This document shows, in pieces, positions 8,936 to 19,706 of a DNA stretch of 64,000 nt. Position 1 is the first letter of the stretch, and each line of letters begins with the position of its first letter. A program made the translations under genes and the position numbers. The stretch covers positions 1 through 64,000 of the forward strand of contig NZ_JAHQZR010000008.1 in the NCBI RefSeq assembly GCF_019049105.1. The letters run 5' to 3'. Source of the stretch: Leucobacter chinensis. Lineage in GTDB: Bacteria > Actinomycetota > Actinomycetes > Actinomycetales > Microbacteriaceae. The notes under the pieces were generated by a model. That model saw only the letters and a program-made list of their open reading frames with translations, searched no databases and had not been told where the DNA came from.

Positions 8936-11900
8936 TTGTTGCATACAGATACTGGCGCTATCACGGCGCCTAAAAAGAATGCTGTCCGCTCGGCTATTGC
9001 CGGAGCTTCGATCGCTGCGATCGTGGCGGGAACGCTTGTAACTGCCGGGGTCGGCGCTCAGCGTGCGCTCGCTGACGAGCCGCGGCCAGAGGTCATACTC
9101 ACGCCGCAAGAAACACACATCTTGGGTGAAGACCTTACGGTTGATGTCACGTTCTCAAACCCTGAAGGCGCCAATGCGACTTACAACCTCAGTGCGAGCC
9201 TGCTGCTGCCGGCAACTGTTGAACTTGTGAGCGCCGAGACCGCGCCTGAAGCGTCATTGAACGCGCTGACGCTTATTCCGACCGCGACATATCGGGCAGG
9301 CGACACACTGCCAGGCACCCCCGCAGCTGGCGACACCTGCAAGAGCGTAGGGCTCGACGGTCCTGTCTCGGGTCATTGCATCGTGCCTGAGGGTAAACAG
9401 CTTGCGGTATTCGAAAATTTCTCTGATTTGCCCGCGAAGGCTTCAATCTCAACAAACTTGCGACTTCGCCCCCTCGTCGACTCCAATGACACGGGAGAGA
9501 TCGCCAAGGGCTTCGCTGTGGGCGACAACATCGAGCTCAGCATGAGCCTCTTCGCCTCGAGCAACGAGCGCTACAAGCCTATGTTTGCGGGTAGTAGCTC
9601 GGTGGGAGGCGCGAAGGCGAGTGCTGTTACCTCGCCACGCTCAGTAGCCGAGGCTTCACCAAAGGTCAACGCCCTCAGGGTCACGAAGTCTGAACCAAGC
9701 CCCGAACATGAACTGCTTCGCGGAGTGCATGAGCAGAGCACGATTTACACCCTCACCGTTCACCATACGGCAGAGGGTAACTTGCACGATGCGGTTGTCG
9801 TTGACTACCTTCCTGCTGGTCTTGAGTACCTGGGTTCATGTGACATCGCCGACAGTACGAGCGACGCGGGTAACGGTCAGGGGGCTGCTGAATATGAAGG
9901 GTCCGGTGCTCTTGCGACCGGAGCGGTAGGTGACAACTGCTTCGACGAAGAGAGCATCGAAACGATCGAGGCGAGTGCGGCTGAGGCTGAATCGCTCGGC
10001 CTTCCGGGTGCTGGCGTGTACACGAAAGTCACCTGGAACGTAGGCGAATGGCTCGCGACCCAGCAAGACACCGGTGTTGCGCCGATCACGCAAGCCGCGA
10101 GTGGTGGGGCTGGTAAAGCGGCCTCGACCGTGATCCGCTACAGGGCAGGCGTACCGCTCTTTGAGAACACGCTCTTCACCGAAGAACAAGCGCAGGCGCT
10201 TGGGGCGAAGGGGCAGGGAGCAAATCTCGACAACAACCTTGGCGCATCGACTCGGCACGGCTCTCCCGATGCAGATAACCGAGACGCGAAAAAAGCAAAC
10301 ACGCTGCGCAACACGGCCATCGCCGAGGGCACCTGGAACGGTGTGCTGCCTGAGAGCGCCCTCGATGAGCGCATCGAAGACTCAGGCTCAACGAGTGTCA
10401 AGGTTGTCGATGTGCGCGTGCGCAAAGACGTGCGCGTCAAAGGTTCAGACTGGGGCTCCGAGGCTTCGTTCACACAGGGCAGCGTCGTCGACTACCGCCT
10501 GCGTGTTGCAACGAGCGAGTACGTCGGTGCAGAGCTGAATGATCGCCCGACGAGACTTGTCGACGATCTTGAAAACGGACTGTGCCCCGCGTACCCGCGT
10601 GACATTACCGAGAACATCTCATCGGCCGCGGTCAACGGGAGTGAAGGGCAACCCAACTTCTTGATTGGCGATCCGAACACGCTCGAGGGCCGGGACTACG
10701 TCGACCTGGAGACCTGGAATACGAAGTTGGCCGAAGCCGGTCTTGACGGCTGCCAGTGGGGTGAGCAGTGGTTTACCGATGACGCAACGTTCTCGGGGGC
10801 AGAACTGAGCGGCATTGCCTTTGACCCTGAAACCGGACGCTTCTATCAGGACCTTGTGTTTGATAAGAAGAATGAGCAGGTGCTCGCCAACCCGAATGCC
10901 GAGGCCTCGGTAGTGTACTCGGTGCGTCAGAATAGTGCTTATCTCTCGAAAGACGGGAAAAATGGTGCGACGACCTCAGGCGACACCGTGCGAAATAGCG
11001 TTGAAATTGAAGCGCTCACGACGCCCCGGCCCGAGATCGCTGGTCTTCACAACGCCGGTGGTTCGACGGTGGGCGATGGTTTTTACGTGTCTGACGACTC
11101 AGAAGCCAGGGTTCGCACCGCCGATACGATTATCTCGAAGCATGTGCTGAACAGCGATACGGTTTCGGCCAGCGATATCACCAACGCCAATCTCGAGTGG
11201 GTCAAACGCAAAGAGACCCCTGTCGCGGTAGGCGACGAGGTTTGGTACAAGATTCACTGGCAGTCGGCCACTGGCGCCGACGTGCGTAACCCGCAGCTCA
11301 CTGATTTTTTGCCCGAGGGTATGGCATTTGACCCTGCGGGTCTCGCGAAGGGTAACGAGTGGAAAGCTTCAGAGAACCTTCGCGTGGTTCCGAAGAAACG
11401 CGACGGCTCAGAAATTACCACAGCAAAACTGGGGCCCTGCACATTTGACCTGACGAACGACACAAACGCGGCAGCGGCCATTGAACTCTTCAATGGCAAG
11501 GTCGTGCTCGATGACGAACAAGACCCCCGAAACCTGACTTGGAAGTTTGGCTCGAACGACTGCTATCCCGCAGGCCAGGGCCCCCACGAGTCGGCCGATC
11601 GCTTCTGGCCGGCCGGGGTCGATCTCGATATTTATCTCAAGGTCACGGTCGTCCAAGCGCAGGCCTTTGGCGACGTCGATGTCGTGCAGAACCTTGCGAA
11701 GTACCAGCAGACCAACGTTGACGGTCAGATCTCGTTCATGCGGGACGATGCCGAGGTCACGCAGGACATGTCGGTGCGACTCATCAAGGGCATCGAACGA
11801 AACGATTACAGCGTCGAGACCGGTAAGCCCGTTTACCCAGATGCGCAAACCGTCAATAGCAATGTTGACGGCCAAAACGTCGTGCAGGGCAGCGAAGTAA

Positions 11901-14900
11901 CGTACCGTCTCGATGTGACGGCGCCCGCTGCCACGACCCAGGACTACGAGGTGTGGGATCTTCTACCCGCTGGAGTGAGCGCCTCTGACTTGAGTGGCTA
12001 TGACGCGGCCAATCACACGGTCACGGGCACCGGCGGTTTGTGGAGCGCGGCCGAGGGCGAGACCCCGACCGCGTGGAAGCAGGGCGAAGAGTTCACGGCC
12101 CATGCGTATGACTGGGAGAACATTCCGGCAGACCTTCAGAGCCAGGTCTCACCCGGGCTTGCCGATGAAAAGCGGAGCCTCGTCGTGTGGCAGGTGTCGG
12201 CTCAGGTTGCCGGCTCAACCCAAGCGCAGGGTGAGAAAGAACGAACCGAGCGCGGTTTTACCCTGGGCTACACGCTCGTCGTGCCCACCGAACAGACCGA
12301 TGCTGAGCGTGCTGCTCAGATCACTCAGAACTACGAGAACGTAGCCTCGGTAGCGCAGTATTCGGCGCGCAATAACGGTGGAGGCACGACCGAACTCGTG
12401 CCGACGGTCTCAGAGAGTGCCGCTCAGGGCAAAGTGCAATACGGCGGCAACACGGTTGCTACCAGTCGCCCCGATCAGGGTGAGCCAGTCGTGAAGCGCA
12501 CGGCACAGGACGGTCAGTACCCTGTGCCAGCAGACTTCGCGACCGACCCGTCGCACGTTGTCGTGCCCGGCGTGAAGACAGCCAAGAAACTGGTCTCGAC
12601 CGAGGTGAAGCCACACGACAGCGCTGTAACCGACCCAAGTAACACATCAGGCCCCTCAGGCACCGTATCAAACAGGCCAGACGACGCCATCGTGCAGGGC
12701 GAGCACGCGACCTTCGAATACTCGGTCACGATTCCCGCCAACACGACGGTCAAGCGCTCGCAGCTTGCCGACGACGGAACACTGACCTGGTCCAGCAGCT
12801 CTTCGACACCTTCGTCAGGCAGCCTTGAGTACGAGTTCGTCGAGGGCAGCGCGGTGTTCGCTGGCCCGACTGAAGGTTACGACTTCGTGGGCAAAGGCTT
12901 CACGCTTCATGAAACGCAGCAGGGCGACAAGCGACCCGGAACGCTCGTGTTTCCTGAAAGCTACACGAACAACTCGGGCAAGCCAGAGACCTTCAGCGTT
13001 CAGGTGACCCTCTGGGTTCCAGACGCCGATGCCTCGCATGCTGACCGCAAGCCAAACCTCGGAAACAAAACTACGCTCACCAACACCGCCAGGTACCAGT
13101 TTGCTCAGCCGAACTCAGACAAGATCACTGCTGACTCTACGACGGCCAAAGTAACCTACCTCGAGCCGGCCCTGAAAATCACCAAGGGCGCAAACAAGTC
13201 GGTCAACGTCAGCGGTTCTGACACGGTGAAGTACACCCTCACCGTGGCGAACGAGAACGGCAGGGTCGCAAGTTACGACAACACGGTCGTCGACGAGGTT
13301 CCTGAGGGGCTCTTCATCGAAAAGGGATCATTCGCGGTGAACGGTCAGGCGATTGCCGATAGCGACCTCACGTTCACGAAGAACGTTTTCGACGGCGAAG
13401 GTGGCACCATCACCTGGAGCCCTGAAACCATCGAAGCGCTCAAGGTCGTACCCGAAAGCGCCAAGCTCACCTACTCGGCGAAGATCGCGCCAGAAACGGG
13501 AGCGGGCCAAACCTTTACCAACAAGGCAACGGTACGTGGCTTCACCCTTCCCGAAACGCTTGATGCTGGCGACCCTGCTGATACAAACGCGAAAGACGTG
13601 CGCAGGGGAGATCGATCCGCAAAAAACTCTGCGACGATCACGGCTACGACTGCCGAACTCAGCAAGCAGGTGCGCATCGCGAGCGACGAAGACTCGTCGT
13701 TTACGAACAAGGTCACCGCGCCGGTCGGCGAGACGGTCGAGTACCGCGTCGACGTTGCATTGCGACCGAACATTAGCTACTACAAACCCGTTATCACCGA
13801 TACTCTGCCGGCCGGGGTCACCCTCGTCGACGCGAAGGTGAGCGGTCCCGAGATCGCTTCAGGCGGCACGGTGCTCGGAGGCGAGTGGCAGCACACGAGT
13901 AAGGGGCAGCAACATACCTGGGCCTACGACGGGCACATCGCCTCGTCGGCTGAAGCCAGAACGCTGCGCCTCACCTATCAGGTGCACCTTGGCACCGGCG
14001 TGACTCCCGCGCAAAAGACACTGACGAACCAGGCGGTCTTCGGCTGGAACGTCAGCAAGACCGGCACTGAGCGCAAGCAGACCGGTCGCGGCAGCGCAGA
14101 CGTCGCGATTGTTGACCCGAAGCTTAGCCTCACGAAGAACGTGGCGCTCGCGAGCGAGGGTACGTGGCGCGACTCGGTCAGCGCCGAGGTCGCCGAAACG
14201 CTGCAGTATCGCGTTGTTGTGCAAAACAGTGGCACAACCCCTGCGTACGAGAGCGTCGTAACCGATACCGCTCACGATGGTCTCGTGATCAACGCCAAGA
14301 GCATTCGCATCAACGGTGAAAAACCAGCCGACGGTGAGGTTCAGGTAGATGGCCAGACCATCACGTGGAAGCTTCACCGAGCGATTGCTCCCGGCGCTGA
14401 AAACGCAGTGACGCTCACCTATGAGGGCGCGTTTGCCCCCTCGAACACGCTCACGAGCAACGAGAAGCACCTGAGTGAGAAGCTCAAGAACGAGGCGCTC
14501 GTCAAACGCTACGAGTCGTGGCCACGCGACGACAAGGGCAAGCCAGCCGGTCGCGAGTACACCCCGAACGTGAATGACAAGGGCGTGCGTGACACGGCTG
14601 AAGCCGAGACACGTTTTCCCTTCGTCGAGCTCTCGAAAACTGCGGTCGATGACTCGCGAACCGCCTACGTCGGCGAACCCTTCGAGTGGCGCATCACCGC
14701 CAAGAACGTTGGTGCGGGTAACGCACAAACCGTGGCGCTGAGCGATGCCCTACCAGAAAACTGGGCCTTCGGCGAGGTCGTGAGCATGACCGTCGGCGGC
14801 GAACCAGTCACGCCGTTCGCACCCGAAAAAGGCAAAGATGGATCGCTGATTTGGTCGTTTGGTACCGCTTTGAGCGAGACTGAATCGGGCACCCAGCCCG

Positions 14901-17900
14901 CTGCCATCCTGCCGGGCACCACGAGCGGCGCTGGTGAGGGGGCACGCGAGATCGTGATCCGCTACACGGCCGTGCCTCAGAACCCCGAGGCCACCACGAA
15001 ACCGGGCGTCGGCGCATCGAAGCCGCACACGAACACCGTGAGCGCGGTAACCACCGACGGTCACGGCCAGACAGCGACGAAGAGTCGCGAGCACACGGGC
15101 CCTGAGGCAAGTGACAACGCGTTCCTGCGCGAGGCCGATCTCTTGCTCGAAAAGCAGGCGATTGGTGGCACCACCGAATCGATCGCGCTCGTTGGCGATG
15201 AAACGATCGCTGAGGGCAGCTGGGTTCCCGGGCAGCGTGTAGGCGATGGCTATGAGCAGCCTCAGTGGCGCGTCACGGTCAGCAACACTGGCCCTGACGA
15301 TAGCTACGGCCCTTTCGCGATCACCGAGAAGCTCACCGAGCCGAGCGGTGTTACGACGGGCGAGTGGGTCGCGACTTACTACCCGAGCGAGAATGATGCC
15401 GAAAAGGGCACCAACGGTTCTGTTCTTGGTCGTTACCACGGCGAGAAATTTACCGTTGGTGACGAGCAGACCATGCTTGATGCCGAGGGTGAGGGGCGCA
15501 TCGTGCTCGTCGCCGATGTGACCGTCGAACCTGGGGCCGTCGCAAGCGGCACCGAACTCTCGAACACGGCATCGGTTCTAGGACGCACCTACGAGGCACC
15601 GAGCAACCTGCCAGAGAACGCGAAAAACCCCAACACTGCGACGGTGCACAAAGAGCTGACCCCGTTTGCCGACCTCACAATCGCGAAGACCGTGAACTCG
15701 GCGGCTGCGGTCGCCGGCTCACCGGTCACCTGGGGCCTCACCGTCACGAACCTTGGCCCGTCTCCCTCGCATGCGAGCGCTGACGCGCCCATCACTGTGA
15801 GCGACACGGTTCCCGAGGGCGTCGTAGGCGTAACTGCCTCTGAAGTTGATGGCGAGTGGATCGCTACCGTTAAGCGCGAGGGCAAGCCGAGCGAGTTCCC
15901 GGCGAAGGCTGGCGACGTCGTGACCTGGACCTACCAGGGTGCCGCGCTGCCCGTAGGCGCGGCGAGCGAGCTGACGCTGAGCGGCACGGTCAAGAGTTCG
16001 CACATCGGTGCGATCACGAACACTGCGACGGTGAAACCTGGTGTGACGCCTGAGCCCAAGCCGAACGAGCCGAACGAAGACTCGGTGACGTTTGAGCCAG
16101 GAAACGAAACGACGATTGGCATCACCAAGACTCGCGTCGTCAAGGTCGCGGGTGTGTGGCAGCCGGCTTCTGTACAAGATGAGGTTGCGCCGATTACCCC
16201 GGGTGCCGAGGTAAGTTACCGCATCACCGTGCGCACGAGCGGCCTAGCTGATGCGAGAGGTGTTCAGGTTGTCGAGGAGTCGCCAGCTGTACTGACGTAC
16301 CTGCGACACGAGGGAGTTGACGGCGCCGATTGGAGCCGCGCAGCCGGTGGCACGAACGCCGCGGGCGTGACCGATGAAGGGTGGGATACCTTCGGGCTCC
16401 AAGACCCCGCAACCATCGTCGCGGGTGAAAGCGAGAGCTTTGTCGTGACCTACCAGGTGGCACCGCACCTCGCGAACGGCCAACAGGTTGTGAACGAGGC
16501 CGAGGCTTCGGCAGAAAACACCGACGATAAGCCGCGAGATCGTGACAACGGCAGCTCGAACCGCGCGGTCGACCTCTCGATCGCAAAGACGCACACCTCG
16601 CCCGCTGCGGGAGAAGCAGCGGTTGCCGGTTCGAGCGTTGATTACCTGCTCAGCATCACGAACCACGGCCCGAGTGTTGCAACGTCTGAGGTGCGGGTTG
16701 AAGATACTCTGCCCGCGGGGTTGAGCCTCGGCCAGGTGCAGCGCATCACGCTTAACGGCCAAGAGGTTGCTGTGCAGCAGCCCGAAGTCGTGGGGCAGAA
16801 GCTTGTGTGGAGTGACCTGACGAGCGGGGCCGACCTGCCCGTCACGGGAACGATCGAGATCGCGTACACCGCAAATGTCGCCTCGACCATGCGTGCCCAG
16901 ACAGGGGTGCGCAACCTCGCAACGGTCATTCAAGATGAAGATATCGACGGCAGCAACAACGACGCCGATGATCTCATCGATGTGGTCACGAGCGCCGAGA
17001 TGGCCATTACGAAGACCGTTGCCGAAGGCCCATGGGTCGCGGGAACCGAGGTCGAGTACACCCTGAGTGTCGAAAACACCGGCCCCTCGGCGGCTCCCGC
17101 TCGGGTGGTCGACCAGCTGCCCGCTGGCCTCACGCTCATCTCGATTGACGGGGCCGACTGGCAGTGCGACGCGGTGACGCAGAGTGCCACCAGCGGTTCG
17201 TGCGAGTACACCGCAAACGGTGGTCTCGTGCCGGTCTCAACCGCCGACGCCCCGATCGTCTCAGAAATTACTGTCGTGGCAGCGATTTCAGAGAGCGCGG
17301 CGGCGCTGCCTCAGCCGCTCACCAACGAGGCCGTGCTGACCTGGCACGACAGCGAAGGCGAGAAGCGTGATCGCGACGAGGCCGCAATCGAGGTCTCCCG
17401 TATCGCCGACCTTGGCCTCGAGAAAGAGGCACTCAAGCGGGTTGTTTCAGATGATGGAACGGTCACGTACGAGCCCAACGGCACGCACGTCGCTGGCACC
17501 ACGGCGTGGTACCGCATCGTGGTTGCAAACCACGGCCCGAGCGATGCCACAAGGCCCCTCGTTGTGAACGACCAGCTGTCGGAGGGGATGAGTTTCGTGG
17601 GCCTCGCGCCCGAGAGCGTAGACACCTGGAAGGCCGAGGTCTCGAAAGACACCCCGGGCCACACCGTCTTCACGAACGAGGCTGAGACCACCCTGCTGAA
17701 CGGGCAGAGCGTTGAGCTCGTGTACGAGGTGAGGCTCGCAGCCGATGCGCCAACACACGACGCCGAAGGCAGCGCAATCGAGCTTACGAACACGGCAGCA
17801 CTTGATACTCAGAAGACACTCGATCCGAACGGTGATCCCAAGACCGGCCGTGAGGCGCCCGACGGTGACGAGGCGGTTGTCGCCGTCGCACGTCAGATCG

Positions 17901-18820
17901 ATCTCGGTATCGAGAAGACGCACGAGGCAGGCGCTGTCAAGGTCGGCTCACCGCTCGCCTTCATCATCGATGTCGTTAACCACGGCCCCTCGCAGGCAAC
18001 CGGTATCGTCGTCACCGACACCGTTCCGGCGGGACTTGACGTGTTGAGCGAGGCCGGCCCCGTTCTCACCGAGCAGGGTGAGAATACCGGGTGGATCATT
18101 ACCGGTGTCACCCCTGACGTCGACGGTTCGACCGTTGTGTCCGCGAGCTACGACGCGGCCTTGAACCCGGGTGAGCGGGCAACCCCGCTCACGATTGAGA
18201 CGCTGGTCACGGCGAACGCGTTCCCCGGTGTGACGAACGTGGCCGAGGTGCGGGCAACCGAGCCAGAGCCCGAAGATGATTCGAAGCACCCGAACCGAGC
18301 CGAAGATGCTGTCACAGTGCCACCACTCGTGACCCTCGAGGTCGAAAAGCGGGCCATCGGAACCTTCACGGTCGGCGAGCACGCCTCGTTCGAGATCACG
18401 GTCACGAACCATGGCCCAACCGCCGATCCCGGCCCGATCACCGTCACCGACGTGCTACCCGAGGGCCTCACGTACGCTGACGCATCGCTTGAACCGGTGA
18501 CAGTCGAGGGCCAATCGGTCACCTGGTCGCTCGAAGAGGGGCTCGCCACCGGCGAGAGTACGTCATTCACGGTCGGCGTGACCGTGGGCAAGAAGGCATA
18601 CCCGAGCGTCACGAACGTCGTCACGATCGACACCCCGACCGAGGTAACGCCCGACTCGAAGCTCGACGACTCGGCAACGGCCCCCGTAGCCCAGGGCGAT
18701 GAGCTGCCGAACACGGGCGCATCGGGCCAGTTTGGCCTGTTGCTCGTGCTCGCCGGTCTGCTCCTGCTCGGGGGCGCGGCATTGCTGGCCCGTTCAGAGC
18801 GCAGGCGCCGCACCGCATAG
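8936..18820 (+). CDS. giant DUF11-repeat surface protein with LPNTG sortase anchor
   Basis: A 3,294-residue secreted protein encoded by one uninterrupted 9.9-kb frame. It has a signal segment (basic residues about 14-18, hydrophobic to about 40, likely cleavage after ALA at 46), a unique N-terminal region, then a long run of Ig-like DUF11 modules that I can follow at least twelve times (each with a K-A/T start, a ITVxNHGPS-like strand and a DTLPAGL-like motif), and a C-terminal LPNTG at 3257-3261, a hydrophobic helix and an RSERRRR tail. Sortase should link it to peptidoglycan, giving a long stalk that could act in adhesion or cell contact. The start is TTG 8936, with AGGGGA eight bases upstream. 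No sortase gene lies in the window. Confidence 0.9.
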   Translation: MLHTDTGAITAPKKNAVRSAIAGASIAAIVAGTLVTAGVGAQRALADEPRPEVILTPQETHILGEDLTVDVTFSNPEGANATYNLSASLLLPATVELVSAETAPEASLNALTLIPTATYRAGDTLPGTPAAGDTCKSVGLDGPVSGHCIVPEGKQLAVFENFSDLPAKASISTNLRLRPLVDSNDTGEIAKGFAVGDNIELSMSLFASSNERYKPMFAGSSSVGGAKASAVTSPRSVAEASPKVNALRVTKSEPSPEHELLRGVHEQSTIYTLTVHHTAEGNLHDAVVVDYLPAGLEYLGSCDIADSTSDAGNGQGAAEYEGSGALATGAVGDNCFDEESIETIEASAAEAESLGLPGAGVYTKVTWNVGEWLATQQDTGVAPITQAASGGAGKAASTVIRYRAGVPLFENTLFTEEQAQALGAKGQGANLDNNLGASTRHGSPDADNRDAKKANTLRNTAIAEGTWNGVLPESALDERIEDSGSTSVKVVDVRVRKDVRVKGSDWGSEASFTQGSVVDYRLRVATSEYVGAELNDRPTRLVDDLENGLCPAYPRDITENISSAAVNGSEGQPNFLIGDPNTLEGRDYVDLETWNTKLAEAGLDGCQWGEQWFTDDATFSGAELSGIAFDPETGRFYQDLVFDKKNEQVLANPNAEASVVYSVRQNSAYLSKDGKNGATTSGDTVRNSVEIEALTTPRPEIAGLHNAGGSTVGDGFYVSDDSEARVRTADTIISKHVLNSDTVSASDITNANLEWVKRKETPVAVGDEVWYKIHWQSATGADVRNPQLTDFLPEGMAFDPAGLAKGNEWKASENLRVVPKKRDGSEITTAKLGPCTFDLTNDTNAAAAIELFNGKVVLDDEQDPRNLTWKFGSNDCYPAGQGPHESADRFWPAGVDLDIYLKVTVVQAQAFGDVDVVQNLAKYQQTNVDGQISFMRDDAEVTQDMSVRLIKGIERNDYSVETGKPVYPDAQTVNSNVDGQNVVQGSEVTYRLDVTAPAATTQDYEVWDLLPAGVSASDLSGYDAANHTVTGTGGLWSAAEGETPTAWKQGEEFTAHAYDWENIPADLQSQVSPGLADEKRSLVVWQVSAQVAGSTQAQGEKERTERGFTLGYTLVVPTEQTDAERAAQITQNYENVASVAQYSARNNGGGTTELVPTVSESAAQGKVQYGGNTVATSRPDQGEPVVKRTAQDGQYPVPADFATDPSHVVVPGVKTAKKLVSTEVKPHDSAVTDPSNTSGPSGTVSNRPDDAIVQGEHATFEYSVTIPANTTVKRSQLADDGTLTWSSSSSTPSSGSLEYEFVEGSAVFAGPTEGYDFVGKGFTLHETQQGDKRPGTLVFPESYTNNSGKPETFSVQVTLWVPDADASHADRKPNLGNKTTLTNTARYQFAQPNSDKITADSTTAKVTYLEPALKITKGANKSVNVSGSDTVKYTLTVANENGRVASYDNTVVDEVPEGLFIEKGSFAVNGQAIADSDLTFTKNVFDGEGGTITWSPETIEALKVVPESAKLTYSAKIAPETGAGQTFTNKATVRGFTLPETLDAGDPADTNAKDVRRGDRSAKNSATITATTAELSKQVRIASDEDSSFTNKVTAPVGETVEYRVDVALRPNISYYKPVITDTLPAGVTLVDAKVSGPEIASGGTVLGGEWQHTSKGQQHTWAYDGHIASSAEARTLRLTYQVHLGTGVTPAQKTLTNQAVFGWNVSKTGTERKQTGRGSADVAIVDPKLSLTKNVALASEGTWRDSVSAEVAETLQYRVVVQNSGTTPAYESVVTDTAHDGLVINAKSIRINGEKPADGEVQVDGQTITWKLHRAIAPGAENAVTLTYEGAFAPSNTLTSNEKHLSEKLKNEALVKRYESWPRDDKGKPAGREYTPNVNDKGVRDTAEAETRFPFVELSKTAVDDSRTAYVGEPFEWRITAKNVGAGNAQTVALSDALPENWAFGEVVSMTVGGEPVTPFAPEKGKDGSLIWSFGTALSETESGTQPAAILPGTTSGAGEGAREIVIRYTAVPQNPEATTKPGVGASKPHTNTVSAVTTDGHGQTATKSREHTGPEASDNAFLREADLLLEKQAIGGTTESIALVGDETIAEGSWVPGQRVGDGYEQPQWRVTVSNTGPDDSYGPFAITEKLTEPSGVTTGEWVATYYPSENDAEKGTNGSVLGRYHGEKFTVGDEQTMLDAEGEGRIVLVADVTVEPGAVASGTELSNTASVLGRTYEAPSNLPENAKNPNTATVHKELTPFADLTIAKTVNSAAAVAGSPVTWGLTVTNLGPSPSHASADAPITVSDTVPEGVVGVTASEVDGEWIATVKREGKPSEFPAKAGDVVTWTYQGAALPVGAASELTLSGTVKSSHIGAITNTATVKPGVTPEPKPNEPNEDSVTFEPGNETTIGITKTRVVKVAGVWQPASVQDEVAPITPGAEVSYRITVRTSGLADARGVQVVEESPAVLTYLRHEGVDGADWSRAAGGTNAAGVTDEGWDTFGLQDPATIVAGESESFVVTYQVAPHLANGQQVVNEAEASAENTDDKPRDRDNGSSNRAVDLSIAKTHTSPAAGEAAVAGSSVDYLLSITNHGPSVATSEVRVEDTLPAGLSLGQVQRITLNGQEVAVQQPEVVGQKLVWSDLTSGADLPVTGTIEIAYTANVASTMRAQTGVRNLATVIQDEDIDGSNNDADDLIDVVTSAEMAITKTVAEGPWVAGTEVEYTLSVENTGPSAAPARVVDQLPAGLTLISIDGADWQCDAVTQSATSGSCEYTANGGLVPVSTADAPIVSEITVVAAISESAAALPQPLTNEAVLTWHDSEGEKRDRDEAAIEVSRIADLGLEKEALKRVVSDDGTVTYEPNGTHVAGTTAWYRIVVANHGPSDATRPLVVNDQLSEGMSFVGLAPESVDTWKAEVSKDTPGHTVFTNEAETTLLNGQSVELVYEVRLAADAPTHDAEGSAIELTNTAALDTQKTLDPNGDPKTGREAPDGDEAVVAVARQIDLGIEKTHEAGAVKVGSPLAFIIDVVNHGPSQATGIVVTDTVPAGLDVLSEAGPVLTEQGENTGWIITGVTPDVDGSTVVSASYDAALNPGERATPLTIETLVTANAFPGVTNVAEVRATEPEPEDDSKHPNRAEDAVTVPPLVTLEVEKRAIGTFTVGEHASFEITVTNHGPTADPGPITVTDVLPEGLTYADASLEPVTVEGQSVTWSLEEGLATGESTSFTVGVTVGKKAYPSVTNVVTIDTPTEVTPDSKLDDSATAPVAQGDELPNTGASGQFGLLLVLAGLLLLGGAALLARSERRRRTA

Positions 18821-18822
18821 AA

Positions 18823-18867
18823 CGCAGGGGTCGCAAGCGCTTTGTGCGGCTTGCGGCCCCTGCGTTT
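18823..18867 (+). terminator. terminator after the giant surface protein gene
   Basis: CGCAGGGG-x-CGCAAGC pairs with GCTTGCG-x-CCCCTGCG, followed by TTTC, three bases after the stop codon. The stem is long and GC-rich; the T-run is weak. Confidence 0.65.
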
Positions 18868-18933
18868 CTGCGCACCGTGATTTCACAACGGGCGAGGTGC
18901 TCTGAAAGTTGCGGGTGTTGCCGCGTTTAGGGC

Positions 18934-19665
18934 TTAGCCCACCTGGCTGATGGGAATTTCGAGCTCACGTCGTGGGTTCCATGGAATCGTCCAGCCGAGC
19001 TCGTCGTAGAGGGTCGCGAGCAGAATGCCCGTGAAGCCCCAAACGATGTGGCCGCCGAGGCGGGGGCTGAGCTCGAAGGCGTGCGAGCGGTGGGTGACGT
19101 CGCCACGTCGCACAACGCCGGTGGCGCGTGCCAGTGGGTCGAGCATCTCGGCGACGGGCACGCGAAAGACGCTCGCGGCCTCGGTCTTGTCGACCGCGGC
19201 GATCTCGCTCGGGCGCGACCACCAGCCAACGACGGGCGTGACAAGGTTATTGCTCACGGGAATCGGTACCTGGGGGAGTGTGCCGAGCACCTCAACGCCG
19301 GAGGGGTCGAGGCCGGTTTCTTCTTCGGCCTCGCGAAGTGCCGCGTCGATGGGGCCATCGTCCTGAGGCTCGAGGCCCCCGCCGGGAAACGCGATCTGCC
19401 CCGGGTGGTGCCGCATGCGCGCCGCTCGCTGCAGCAGCAACACGTCGAGGTCTGCTGGCACCGTCAATGCGGGCGGTGGGTTGTCTGGGTCGGGCAGCGT
19501 AATGACCTTGGTGCTGAGGGGTTCGGCTTCGATCGGATCGAGTTGCCCGAACAAGATCAGCACGGCCGACTGGCGTACGGGCCTGTCGCCCTCTGGGCCC
19601 TGTGGTTCGACAGAGAGGTCGATGCCTCGCGCGAGCAGTGCTTCGAGTTCTTCCTTGGGGCCCAT
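18934..19665 (-). CDS. Nudix hydrolase, probable CoA pyrophosphatase
   Basis: A 243-residue protein with a Nudix box at about residues 95-119 (GG...E...REAEEETGL) preceded by the CoA-pyrophosphatase signature LLLQRAARMRHHPGQ leading into FPGG. These enzymes cleave CoA or acyl-CoA to phosphopantetheine and 3',5'-ADP, clearing unwanted CoA species. I chose ATG 19665 because TACAGT ends six bases upstream of it (leaderless context) and the upstream in-frame extension overlaps accE. It follows the acyl-CoA carboxylase genes on the same strand, a fitting acyl-CoA neighbourhood. Confidence 0.85.
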   Translation of the reverse strand: MGPKEELEALLARGIDLSVEPQGPEGDRPVRQSAVLILFGQLDPIEAEPLSTKVITLPDPDNPPPALTVPADLDVLLLQRAARMRHHPGQIAFPGGGLEPQDDGPIDAALREAEEETGLDPSGVEVLGTLPQVPIPVSNNLVTPVVGWWSRPSEIAAVDKTEAASVFRVPVAEMLDPLARATGVVRRGDVTHRSHAFELSPRLGGHIVWGFTGILLATLYDELGWTIPWNPRRELEIPISQVG

Positions 19666-19706
19666 ATGCCTACTGTAACACCGGCCCCTGACACGCGAGC
19701 CGCGGT

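Noticed and set aside
8929-8973. 14-codon ATG frame overlapping the start of the giant surface gene
   Set aside because: Its ATG is only two bases from the AGGGGA site, which is properly spaced for the TTG at 8936; no sign of a functional leader peptide.
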